Of a DNA stretch of 28,178 bases, positions 1-7,154 are shown in pieces. The notes beneath the pieces were generated by a model. It did not search any database and had not been told where the DNA came from. It saw only the letters and a list, made by a program, of their open reading frames with translations. This DNA is from UBA6182 sp964479585. Lineage in GTDB: Bacteria > Bacillota_I > Bacilli_A > Erysipelotrichales > Erysipelotrichaceae. The DNA lies in assembly GCA_964479585.1 (NCBI GenBank), contig CAYZMP010000020.1:1-28178 (forward strand), read 5' to 3'. Position 1 is the first letter of the stretch. Every line of letters starts with the position of its first letter. The translations under genes were made by a program, and so were the position numbers.

Positions 1-932
1 TATTATCAAATTTAATATTGAGCAATTATCAAAGAAAAATTGCAGAACAATTAAAACTACCATTAGGTGCTGAAATGGTCACCGCTATTAACATTGCCAA
101 CGAAAACAATATCCCATTACGATACATTGATCGCCCGATTCAACTTACATTTAGTCGCATTTGGCGTTTATTGACGTTTAAAGAAAAGTTTTCTTTATTA
201 GTAGAGTTAATCGCCTCTAGTTTTTCAGATGAAAAAATTACCACTGATCAACTTGAAGAAATGAAAAACTCGGACATGATTGAACAAGCACTTTCTCAAA
301 TCCAGGGAAAATACTCCACTATAAAACAAGTCCTTATTGATGAAAGAGATCAATACATGGCTGCAAAAATAAACCAAATTCATCGTCCAGTAGTTTTAGC
401 CGTTGTCGGTGCAGCTCATGCCAATGGTATTAAAGAAAATTTGGATAAAAAGCAAAATTTAAAGCAACTTGAAAGTATTCCTAAAAAGAAGCTACCTTCT
501 AAACTTATTGGATGGATTATACCTGTTGCTATCGTGGCTTTAATCATTGCAAGTTTTAGCATTGATACTACAGTTGGGTTTCAACAAATCAAAACATGGG
601 TATTACTTAACGGTACCCTCTCAGCCATCGGAACAGCGCTTGTATTGGCTCATCCATTAACTATTCTAACTGCCTTTGTTGTTGCACCGATTAGCTCACT
701 AAGTCCACTACTGGCTGCTGGGTGGTTTGCAGGTTTAGTAGAAGCTTTAGTAAAGAAACCACAAGTCAAAGACATACAACGAGTTTCTGAAGATTTTAAA
801 AGTGTTCGTTTAATGCTTAAAAACCGCTTTATTAAAATATTGCTCGTTGTTATCATGGCAAATATTTTTAGTTCAATTGCAACATTTCTATCTTCATTTC
901 AAATCATTAAAAACTTGATTGAATCATTATAA
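1..932 (+). CDS. TraB/PrgY family membrane protein, 3' part only
   Basis: The reading frame is open to the left edge, so the gene begins outside the window; the TTG at 18 is only an internal codon. The visible ~309 residues match the TraB/PrgY/GumN-type fold: the IDRPIQLTFSRIWR stretch near the visible start corresponds to the conserved 'iDR.i..tl.R.w' block, and VVGAAHANGI about 125 residues in is the conserved G(A)xH motif. Three or four hydrophobic helices follow, the usual C-terminal membrane domain of this family. Roughly 70-90 N-terminal residues are probably missing. PrgY is known for controlling pheromone signalling in enterococci, but most chromosomal homologues have no assigned role. 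The family call is firm; the function here is unknown. Confidence 0.8.
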   Translation, partial: LSNLILSNYQRKIAEQLKLPLGAEMVTAINIANENNIPLRYIDRPIQLTFSRIWRLLTFKEKFSLLVELIASSFSDEKITTDQLEEMKNSDMIEQALSQIQGKYSTIKQVLIDERDQYMAAKINQIHRPVVLAVVGAAHANGIKENLDKKQNLKQLESIPKKKLPSKLIGWIIPVAIVALIIASFSIDTTVGFQQIKTWVLLNGTLSAIGTALVLAHPLTILTAFVVAPISSLSPLLAAGWFAGLVEALVKKPQVKDIQRVSEDFKSVRLMLKNRFIKILLVVIMANIFSSIATFLSSFQIIKNLIESL

Positions 933-936
933 AAGA

Positions 937-956
937 AAAAGACCACTTGGTCTTTT
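937..956. terminator. Bidirectional intrinsic terminator
   Basis: Perfect hairpin AAAAGACC-ACTT-GGTCTTTT. On the plus strand it ends the TraB-family gene just after its stop. On the minus strand the T tract (TTTTTCTTTT) is better, so it can also stop a transcript coming from the LuxR-type side. Confidence 0.7.
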
Positions 957-1046
957 GCCTTGGATATCCTTGCTTTTGCTTATTAAGCCAAAGTCCCCAA
1001 ACCTTCGCAACTTCTGTTGCCCCCATAAAAGAGCGTTTGATTTACT
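957..1046 (-). other. Unassigned structured intergenic segment, possible small RNA
   Basis: About 90 bases between two minus-strand terminator-like hairpins (1047-1066 and 937-956). Read on the minus strand it contains a GCAAC-AGAA-GTTGC hairpin and a CTTTGG...CCAAGG pairing that encloses CTTAATAAG. No ORF is convincing here. The layout of internal helices ending in a strong U-tract terminator suits a small RNA, but I do not recognise a family: 6S, SRP and tmRNA were considered and not supported. It may be only read-through trailer sequence. Confidence 0.25.
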
Positions 1047-1066
1047 TAAAAATCAGGTTCCCTGAT
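1047..1066 (-). terminator. Intrinsic terminator after LuxR-type gene
   Basis: On the minus strand ATCAGG-GAA-CCTGAT is followed directly by TTTT and lies about 20 bases after the stop codon of the LuxR-type gene. The stem is six base pairs, so termination may be partial. Confidence 0.5.
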
Positions 1067-1084
1067 ACAAGTTTAATTAAAACA

Positions 1085-2515
1085 CTAGTATTTGTCACTA
1101 CCCACAATGGGTAGTTTTGCATATTCACTAGTTATCTCAATCAATTTAACGAGCTCAAATCGAGAGTTAACATCAAATTTATCGTATATTGTTTTAATAT
1201 GAAATTTTATCGTATTAACACTTACATGTAGATCCTCGCTTATCATTTTGTATGTTTTACCTTGAATAATTTTCTCCGTAATTTCTAACTCTCGTTTTGT
1301 TAAAGAGCTTAATATTTCAAGTAACACAGGATCGTGCTGAACTTGATCTAATGGTTTACTATAATACGTTTGTAAGTACGATTTGTTTTGCAGCAGTGAT
1401 TGCAGTAGTGGGAATATTGCTAATACGACAAAAACACTAGTTAACGCAATTGCCACTGCTAAAATCGTTGCGTTTTCCATGTCGTTAATTCTCATACTAA
1501 ATAAAATGCCTGTTAAAACTCCTAAGATATTTGCAATCATGCCAACACCAAAAACAAAGCCGGGATTGTTGCTTTCATCAAGCATTTGAGCTAATGTTCC
1601 CCACCAAAATAAATCCAACGCTCCCAAAGGTATCATTAATAAAAAGATAACTATCAAAAATGACAACACACTTATAGGAGCAACTAAATACCCCACAAAT
1701 GAAAACCCTAGTATTGCAACAGCTAAAATTAATGTCGTGCCTTTATTGAATGCAGTAAAAAAGAACAAAAACATACCAACACCAATCATGTATGGCCATA
1801 ACCATACCCGACGAACGATTTCTCCTAACTCAACATAAGAAGGAACAATAACCTGATACATCAATCCCCCATTAATCGTAATTATAAAAATGAGTAAAGA
1901 AAGCAAGTACAAGTCTCTTTTAGTATGAGCATGAAGTTTTGAGCTATGTTTGTGTTTTACATCCACATTAATATGAACTCTTTCCATGTAGAACGAGCAA
2001 AAAAAACTCACCACTAACAAACCAAAAGCAAACCAAATCGACACCATTGAATCAAATAGTGTTTCTATCTCAGTTAATATAAATAACCCTATGTTAGAGG
2101 TAATTAATATTACAGCCATCATGTTAAAACGTTGACTAGACTTAATACAATATTTAATATGATAGGCTAACCCTACCATAATTCCACTTGCAATAAAGGA
2201 AGACAAAAAGTATAAAAACAAAGTTATCGACCACGAAGTAAACATCAACATTAATGCACTAGCTATTAAAGCTAACAGTCCAAATCGAATCACAATTGTT
2301 GCGCTTGACGGATTTCTAATGATAACTATAAAGAACAAATAGCCTATAATGTGTGCCACTATGGTAGATAATACTAACGTATCAAAATCATGATTAGGAT
2401 GAAGAAAATAAAAGTATGACGCATCAAATACAAACCCTAATAACCAAACAGAAAACGTTGTAAAAACCACTAGCGTTGTTATGTGTTGGTGATATGGGTG
2501 TTGTTTGTTTATCAT
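1085..2515 (-). CDS. Membrane-anchored LuxR-type transcriptional regulator
   Basis: A 476-residue protein in two parts. Residues 1 to about 370 are a run of roughly eleven or twelve hydrophobic segments resembling an MFS-like bundle. Residues ~405-460 form a LuxR/GerE helix-turn-helix (LTKRELEITEKI, then the recognition helix around SVNTIKFHIKTIY). The regulator is thus fixed in the membrane with its DNA-binding domain on a cytoplasmic tail. Proteins of this architecture are known, mostly as lineage-expanded and uncharacterised regulators in Bacillota and Coriobacteria; the membrane part presumably senses or is gated by a ligand (inference). The ATG at 2515 has an ideal GGAGGAAG ribosome site. 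No sensor kinase or obvious target operon adjoins it, so the target is unknown; autoregulation or control of neighbouring genes is possible. Confidence 0.85.
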   Translation of the reverse strand: MINKQHPYHQHITTLVVFTTFSVWLLGFVFDASYFYFLHPNHDFDTLVLSTIVAHIIGYLFFIVIIRNPSSATIVIRFGLLALIASALMLMFTSWSITLFLYFLSSFIASGIMVGLAYHIKYCIKSSQRFNMMAVILITSNIGLFILTEIETLFDSMVSIWFAFGLLVVSFFCSFYMERVHINVDVKHKHSSKLHAHTKRDLYLLSLLIFIITINGGLMYQVIVPSYVELGEIVRRVWLWPYMIGVGMFLFFFTAFNKGTTLILAVAILGFSFVGYLVAPISVLSFLIVIFLLMIPLGALDLFWWGTLAQMLDESNNPGFVFGVGMIANILGVLTGILFSMRINDMENATILAVAIALTSVFVVLAIFPLLQSLLQNKSYLQTYYSKPLDQVQHDPVLLEILSSLTKRELEITEKIIQGKTYKMISEDLHVSVNTIKFHIKTIYDKFDVNSRFELVKLIEITSEYAKLPIVGSDKY

Positions 2516-2539
2516 GCTTCCTCCGTTATGTGTAACAAA

Positions 2540-2548
2540 ATTATATCA
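2540..2548 (-). promoter_or_regulatory. Extended -10 promoter of the LuxR-type gene
   Basis: On the minus strand TGATATAAT, a perfect extended -10 element (TGnTATAAT), sits 24 bases upstream of the start codon. No good -35 box is seen at 17 bases, which is usual for extended -10 promoters. Confidence 0.5.
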
Positions 2549-2567
2549 TTATTTTGAAATATTGATA

Positions 2568-2598
2568 TAAAAAAACCTTGTGGTTACTATACAAGATT
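2568..2598 (-). terminator. Intrinsic terminator after the nucleotidyltransferase gene
   Basis: On the minus strand AATCTTGT and ACAAGGTT form an eight-pair stem (one G-T pair) with a nine-base loop, followed by a run of Ts. It lies just after the stop at 2616. Confidence 0.6.
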
Positions 2599-2615
2599 AA
2601 TGTTATGACTACATT

Positions 2616-3524
2616 TTACTTCCACAAATCAAACGGATATTTTCCATTTTCTTTCATTTGTTTTAGTGCTTCGACTACTTTTTCTCGATCTTCTTTGTAT
2701 GTAATGCCATACCATTGATCATTGCTTGGTAAAATTTTAACTTTAATTTTATTATCTTGTAGAAGTTTTCCAATAGCAGTAGGTATTACATGTTCTGCCT
2801 TTAGTGGATTACTTGCGACATCATTCTTTAAAAACTGAATAAACACATCTTCAAAAAGAGCAAAAACATGAGGATGAAAGCCCCAGAAATTCATCGAAAC
2901 AAGCTCTTCACCATCAATCTCTTTCCAACTTTCATCATAATCTTGATAGTAGTGTTTGTTTTCTTTTTTGGTAATTTTTTGTACTTCTACAATTTCTTTT
3001 AAATAACTGCCTTCACTCTTACAAACCGCACGTGTTACTGAACCATGTTCAGTAGTCGTATTTTTTAATCGATAACCTGCCATTGAGTAATGTGTTTCAT
3101 CCACTTCTTCTTTTAAAAATTTCACCATCGATACAAACGATTCTTTACCATAATAATCATCTGCATTAATAACAATAAATGGTTCATTCACCACATCTTT
3201 TGTAATTAATGTTGCATGTGTAGTTCCCCATGGTTTGTTTCTTTCTTTATCAATTGTTATTTCATAAGGGATATCTTCTAGATTCTGATAAGCATATTTA
3301 ACTTCAATAAAAGGACGTATTTTTGATACTAATACTTTCTCAAATGCTTCTTCATGTTCTGGTCGGATAATAAGGACAACCTTGTTAAATCCTGCTTCAA
3401 TTGCATCGTAAATTGAAAAATCAATAATGCTTTCATTGTTGCTTCCAACAGGTTCAATTTGTTTTAATCCACCAAATCTAGAACCTAAACCTGCAGCTAA
3501 AATAACTAATGTAATTTTACTCAT
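2616..3524 (-). CDS. Sugar-phosphate nucleotidyltransferase
   Basis: This 302-residue protein has the GT-A-like nucleotidyltransferase fold that makes NDP-sugars from a sugar-1-phosphate and an NTP. The N-terminal signature LAAGLGSRFGGLKQ (residues ~9-22) is the nucleotide and pyrophosphorylase loop; GTTHA near residue 100 and NADDYYG near residue 120 (metal-binding aspartates) follow, as does a basic C-terminal WYGITYKEDRE segment. A good AGGAGAG site precedes the ATG. It stands alone with its own promoter and terminator. Relatives are annotated as UTP-glucose-1-phosphate uridylyltransferase or as generic sugar nucleotidyltransferases; the exact sugar cannot be told from sequence, so no gene symbol is given. 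Confidence 0.8.
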   Translation of the reverse strand: MSKITLVILAAGLGSRFGGLKQIEPVGSNNESIIDFSIYDAIEAGFNKVVLIIRPEHEEAFEKVLVSKIRPFIEVKYAYQNLEDIPYEITIDKERNKPWGTTHATLITKDVVNEPFIVINADDYYGKESFVSMVKFLKEEVDETHYSMAGYRLKNTTTEHGSVTRAVCKSEGSYLKEIVEVQKITKKENKHYYQDYDESWKEIDGEELVSMNFWGFHPHVFALFEDVFIQFLKNDVASNPLKAEHVIPTAIGKLLQDNKIKVKILPSNDQWYGITYKEDREKVVEALKQMKENGKYPFDLWK

Positions 3525-3549
3525 GATTCTCTCCTATTCTCTTAGCATC

Positions 3550-3558
3550 ATTGTATCA
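3550..3558 (-). promoter_or_regulatory. Extended -10 promoter of the nucleotidyltransferase gene
   Basis: On the minus strand TGATACAAT, an extended -10 element, lies about 25 bases before the start codon; the -35 region is weak. Confidence 0.4.
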
Positions 3559-3581
3559 TAAAGCTTAGTGCTTAAAGGCAT

Positions 3582-3604
3582 AAAAAAACGCATCCATGAT
3601 GCGT
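3582..3604 (-). terminator. Intrinsic terminator after tRNA-Thr
   Basis: On the minus strand ACGCATC-ATG-GATGCGT is followed by seven Ts, about a dozen bases after the tRNA CCA end. Confidence 0.8.
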
Positions 3605-3615
3605 AGTAATTCAAA

Positions 3616-3689
3616 TGGTGCCACCACCCAGAATTGAACTGGGAGCTGAGCATTACCATTGCTCCGTTTTACCATTAAACTATGGCGGC
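3616..3689 (-). tRNA. tRNA-Thr (anticodon GGT)
   Basis: The minus strand folds as a complete 74-base cloverleaf. The acceptor stem is GCCGCCA/TGGTGGC, with encoded discriminator A and CCA. A D arm follows, then the anticodon stem GAGCA/TGCTC around loop ATGGTAA, giving anticodon GGT (threonine). The T arm is CCCAG/TGGG with TTCAATT in its loop. It is transcribed singly between its own promoter and terminator. Confidence 0.95.
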
Positions 3690-3702
3690 GTGTGCAAATA
3701 AT

Positions 3703-3731
3703 ATAATAATCAATATACTGCTATTTTGCAA
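3703..3731 (-). promoter_or_regulatory. Promoter of tRNA-Thr
   Basis: On the minus strand: -35 TTGCAA, 17-base spacer, -10 TATTAT, ending 13 bases before the mature tRNA. The -35 box overlaps the last codons of maf. Confidence 0.55.
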
Positions 3732-4296
3732 GTAGAATTCCTTGTTTTTCTAAAAGTTGTTTTGTTTTTGCTAATGGTAACCCTACCACATTATCATAAT
3801 CACCCGAAACAGTTTTTACAAACTGTCCAGCTAACCCTTGAATGGCATACGCACCTGCTTTATCGTAAGCTTCATCAAAAGTTAAATATAACTCAATCTG
3901 TTCATCCGTTAACTCATAAAAGGTGATTTCAGTAATCTCATGATCAAAAACAACCTCTTTATCTGAGATTACACATAATCCTGTTATCACTTTGTGTGTT
4001 TTGTTTGATAAAAAACGTAATGTATTCTTTGCATCATCGTAATCCATTGGTTTGCCAAGCACTTGATTATCACAAACAACTAGTGTATCTGCTCCTAAAA
4101 CTACTTGATTTTCATTCTCTTTAAAGACATAACGTGCTTTTTGATAAGCTAACTGCTCAATTGCTTTTTCAATTGACAACGTTTTATTTAAAACTTCTTC
4201 ACTAAATGAAGGTTTAATATCAAAGTCATATCCTTGCTCTTGTAACATTTCAATTCTTCGAGACGATGCTGAAGCTAATATAAACTGCTTACTCAT
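3721..4296 (-). CDS. maf: Maf family nucleoside triphosphate pyrophosphatase
   Basis: A 191-residue protein with the full set of Maf motifs: LASASSRR at residues 7-14, GADT near residue 68, DKAGAYAIQG near residue 145 and GDYDNVVGLP near residue 165. Maf proteins hydrolyse non-canonical or modified (d)NTPs to monophosphates and slow septum formation when overproduced. The YhdE-type subgroup prefers dTTP, UTP and their derivatives; the motif set fits this subgroup, though I did not compute a tree. The start overlaps the end of the TetR-type gene by eight bases, so the two are co-translated, which is an uncommon partner for maf. Confidence 0.93.
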   Translation of the reverse strand: MSKQFILASASSRRIEMLQEQGYDFDIKPSFSEEVLNKTLSIEKAIEQLAYQKARYVFKENENQVVLGADTLVVCDNQVLGKPMDYDDAKNTLRFLSNKTHKVITGLCVISDKEVVFDHEITEITFYELTDEQIELYLTFDEAYDKAGAYAIQGLAGQFVKTVSGDYDNVVGLPLAKTKQLLEKQGILLAK

Positions 4297-4891
4297 TCAC
4301 AAACATCCCTTTATCTAAAATAGTAATAATTTGATCCACGATCTTATCAAACTTATTTTCGTCTTTAAACATTACCCAATTAAGACCAACAAAGTTTGAA
4401 ATACCCATCAATACAAAACTAATTACTTCAGGATCTAAATCTTTTTTAACTTGGTTTTCGTCTTGTGCTTTTTTTATTTGTTTCGCGTAATTTTCTCCAA
4501 AGGAAGAATAATAATCCACAAAAAGTTTTGGATCAATGTACAATGACTCCCAAATAATATTATAAATATGTTTGTTTTCATAAATGAACATCAAAAATGC
4601 TTTCAGTCCTATTCTTTCTGCTTCTTTACGAGACTTCTCTTCTCCAATTGAAATAGCGATATGCTTTCTTATTTGATAACTGTATTGCATGAGTAAATAA
4701 CGATACAAACTCATTTTGTCATCAAAATAAATATAAAAAGTTCCTAAAGCAACCTCGGCATTGGATGTAATATCATAAATAGATGTTCCGTGATATCCTT
4801 TTTCAAAAAATGTCTTCTCAGCAGCTAAGACCAAACGATTTAATGTAGCTTGACCACGTTTTGTTTTTGGTTTGTTTACTAGATCTTTCAC
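4289..4891 (-). CDS. TetR/AcrR-family transcriptional regulator
   Basis: A 200-residue protein with an N-terminal TetR helix-turn-helix at about residues 14-60 (KTFFEKGYHGTSIYDITSNAEVALGTFYIYFDDK is the characteristic segment) and a ligand-binding helical C-terminal domain. The start is GTG, preceded by a TTGAGG ribosome site. It begins 57 bases after the last hydrolase gene of the long acyl-CoA/LIV operon and overlaps maf. I infer that it is the repressor of that operon, sensing an acyl-CoA or related ligand like FadR- and FabR-class TetR proteins; the TGAAT-N4-ATTCA dyad at 15796-15809 is a candidate operator. The ligand is unknown. Confidence 0.88.
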   Translation of the reverse strand: MKDLVNKPKTKRGQATLNRLVLAAEKTFFEKGYHGTSIYDITSNAEVALGTFYIYFDDKMSLYRYLLMQYSYQIRKHIAISIGEEKSRKEAERIGLKAFLMFIYENKHIYNIIWESLYIDPKLFVDYYSSFGENYAKQIKKAQDENQVKKDLDPEVISFVLMGISNFVGLNWVMFKDENKFDKIVDQIITILDKGMFVNE

Positions 4892-4948
4892 TCGCTTACC
4901 TCAATTTCTAAATCATCATATCACGTGAGTTTGTATTACTCAATAACC

Positions 4949-5767
4949 TTATATAACTACTTCTTCCTGCTCATTTAAAATAAACCCTAAAATCAATGTT
5001 ATAAACATCGTCGGTTTTTCATACATAGAAGCATGACCAGTATCTAAAATTTTCATTAAACTAGCGTTTGGAATTAAGCGTGCCAACTCTTCTTGTTCAG
5101 CAAATGGTGTAATCGTATCACACTCTGAGCCAACAACAAGGGTAGGCATCGTTATTTTATGTAGTTGATTAACAACATCATGGTTTTCAGCACTGTTGGT
5201 GAGACGAATCATGGCGTCAGTAAATTCTTTGTTTGAAAAGACTTGTAGCAATGTTTCTTTTCGATTAGCCATCCATGACTTTTTTTCTTGATAAAACTTA
5301 GGAGAATATATCGTAGGAATTGTTGTTGCATAGTATGCTTCTGCATTATATGCAGCTCTATTCCATGATTCGCCAATTTCAGCCAACCAGTCTGACGTTT
5401 TAGACGTTGTATTAAACAATAATAGTTTTTTGATGTAAGAAGGATAAGCAATAGCAAATTGCATCGCCACTTCTCCACCATAAGAAATACCAAACAAGTT
5501 AATGTTTTTTAACTCGCATTGATCGACAACTTCTTTTATCGCTTCAACTTGAAGCGATTGATCATATTTTAGATCATTTAATTTAGATGATTGTCCTTGA
5601 TCTAACATATCAATTAGAACAACTTTAAAATGTTTAGTAAGTGTTTTTAAAAAGGGTTTCCATGAGTTTGTCGACATCATAATCCCATTTAGCATAACTA
5701 ATGTTTCATTTTGTTGAGGATTATGTATTTCTACATACACTTCATAGCTTTGAAACTTAATTTTCAT
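4949..5767 (-). CDS. Alpha/beta hydrolase, distal gene of the acyl-CoA/LIV operon
   Basis: The start chosen is the ATG at 5767 (MKIKFQSYEV), one base after the CoA-transferase stop; the longer open frame would overlap the upstream gene by 68 bases without a ribosome site. The 272-residue protein has the alpha/beta-hydrolase core: MLNGIM oxyanion-hole region, nucleophile elbow GISYGG with Ser95, an acid in the SECDTITPF segment and the catalytic His in DTGHASMYEKP. It has no signal peptide, so it acts in the cytoplasm. Its place next to a CoA-transferase and a thiolase pathway suggests an esterase or thioesterase acting on the imported compound or an intermediate. The substrate is not recognisable. 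Confidence 0.85.
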   Translation of the reverse strand: MKIKFQSYEVYVEIHNPQQNETLVMLNGIMMSTNSWKPFLKTLTKHFKVVLIDMLDQGQSSKLNDLKYDQSLQVEAIKEVVDQCELKNINLFGISYGGEVAMQFAIAYPSYIKKLLLFNTTSKTSDWLAEIGESWNRAAYNAEAYYATTIPTIYSPKFYQEKKSWMANRKETLLQVFSNKEFTDAMIRLTNSAENHDVVNQLHKITMPTLVVGSECDTITPFAEQEELARLIPNASLMKILDTGHASMYEKPTMFITLILGFILNEQEEVVI

Positions 5768-5768
5768 A

Positions 5769-7073
5769 CTAGATAATTCCACTATCTTTTGCATCTTGCA
5801 ATATTTGATCTTTAAACTTAGGATGTGCAATCGCAATAAGTCTTTCTACTCGCTCTTTCACATTGGTCCCTTTTAATGCTGCAACACCAAATTCAGTTAC
5901 CACATAATCAACATCATTTCTTGATAAAGATACAGCGGCACCTGGTTTTAATTGTGCAACAATCTTAGAAATCTCTTCTTTTTCGCCTGTTTCTTTGTTT
6001 TTAACCATCGCAGTAGAATACAGTGCAATAAATGATTTTCCATTTTTTGCTCTTTGAGCACCGACTGCAGTATCTGATTGTCCACCAGTACCACTAAATT
6101 GGATACTCCCAATTGACTCTGAACAACACTGTCCAGTTAAATCAATCTCCATGGTTGTATTTATCGATATTTGGTTATCATTTTGAGCAATAACATATGG
6201 ATCATTGACATAATGACCATCCAACACTAATACCGATGGATTATAATCCATAAACTCATACAACTCTTGGCTACCTAAAGCAAAAGTACAAACCATTTTC
6301 CCACGGTGTAATGTCTTTTTAGAACCAGTAACAACACCTGCTTTAGCAAGTTTCATTAATCCAGTAGTCAACATTTCTGTATGAACACCTAAATCTTTTT
6401 TATCCATTAAAGCTTCCGCAACAGCATTAGGAATCCCACCAATACCAAATTGAATAGTATCACCATCATTAACAAACTCTGCAATAAAATTACCAATAGC
6501 ATGATCTTTCTCATTCATTGGTGCTTCTGGTAAAACCGGCGGCATGTAATTTGCTTCGATAATATAATCAATGTCTTTAACATGAACTTCTAAGTCACCA
6601 TAGGTAACAGGAAAATTTGGATTTACTTCCAAAATCACAATATCTGCAGCTTCAAGAATTCTTTTCTCATACGTATTACCTGAAGATAATGAAACAAAAC
6701 CATGTTTGTCTATTGCAGAAGCACTACCTACATAAATATTAGGCTTACGATGTGCTAATCTTTTAATTCCTGCTAAATGCAAATGATTAGGAATAAATGA
6801 TACATTTCCATTTTTATGTGCTTTTCGAAGTGCAGGTGAGTAAAACCACCCATCGATATTAAACACATCCTTATATTCCTCTTTCATAAAAGGAAAATCG
6901 GACATTGGCAAACAGTTTGTCACTGTTACATTATTTACTTTCTCTGCAACAGTATGTAACTCCATTAAAAAGTCTCTACCCTCACCAGCACCTAAGCCAG
7001 TCACGATTTCAAAATCTGATTGAACAAGTTTAACTGCTTCTTTTGCAGTAATAATTTTATTTTTATACTCCAT
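5769..7073 (-). CDS. Acetyl-CoA hydrolase/transferase family CoA-transferase (butyryl- or 4-hydroxybutyrate-CoA type)
   Basis: A 434-residue enzyme of the acetyl-CoA hydrolase/transferase family. Seen in order: GLGAGEGRDF near the N-terminus, FGIGGIPNAVAEAL (CoA-binding glycine loop), VHTEMLTTG with the presumed catalytic glutamate, CSESIGSIQFSGTGGQSD and the C-terminal EFGVAALKGT. This set is typical of butyryl-CoA:acetate and 4-hydroxybutyrate CoA-transferases, which swap CoA between acetyl-CoA and a short carboxylic acid. A textbook AAGGAGG site precedes the ATG. It follows livJ behind a strong stem-loop. In this operon it most simply activates the acid brought in by the LIV transporter, releasing acetate. 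Propionate or succinate CoA-transferase activity is an alternative. Confidence 0.88.
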   Translation of the reverse strand: MEYKNKIITAKEAVKLVQSDFEIVTGLGAGEGRDFLMELHTVAEKVNNVTVTNCLPMSDFPFMKEEYKDVFNIDGWFYSPALRKAHKNGNVSFIPNHLHLAGIKRLAHRKPNIYVGSASAIDKHGFVSLSSGNTYEKRILEAADIVILEVNPNFPVTYGDLEVHVKDIDYIIEANYMPPVLPEAPMNEKDHAIGNFIAEFVNDGDTIQFGIGGIPNAVAEALMDKKDLGVHTEMLTTGLMKLAKAGVVTGSKKTLHRGKMVCTFALGSQELYEFMDYNPSVLVLDGHYVNDPYVIAQNDNQISINTTMEIDLTGQCCSESIGSIQFSGTGGQSDTAVGAQRAKNGKSFIALYSTAMVKNKETGEKEEISKIVAQLKPGAAVSLSRNDVDYVVTEFGVAALKGTNVKERVERLIAIAHPKFKDQILQDAKDSGII

Positions 7074-7106
7074 GTTTGCCTCCTTATTTCAATTAATAGA
7101 TAGGAT

Positions 7107-7130
7107 AGCGGAAGGAAAATTCCTTCCGCT
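7107..7130 (-). other. Strong intercistronic stem-loop between livJ and the CoA-transferase gene
   Basis: An 11-pair perfect inverted repeat AGCGGAAGGAA-AA-TTCCTTCCGCT lies in the 81-base gap. No T tract follows it on the minus strand, so it is not a standard terminator. Such stem-loops after binding-protein genes often stabilise the upstream mRNA end and raise binding-protein levels relative to downstream genes (inference). Confidence 0.7.
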
Positions 7131-7154
7131 TCCTTGATCTTTACTTATTTCTAA

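Noticed and set aside
18..932. TTG at position 18 as start of the TraB-family gene
   Set aside because: The frame stays open to base 3 and the visible protein lacks the conserved N-terminal part of the family, so the gene is cut by the window edge.
957..1046. 6S RNA, SRP RNA or c-di-GMP riboswitch in the intergenic segment
   Set aside because: Too short for 6S, no SRP apical-loop consensus and no c-di-GMP aptamer core; only generic hairpins are seen.
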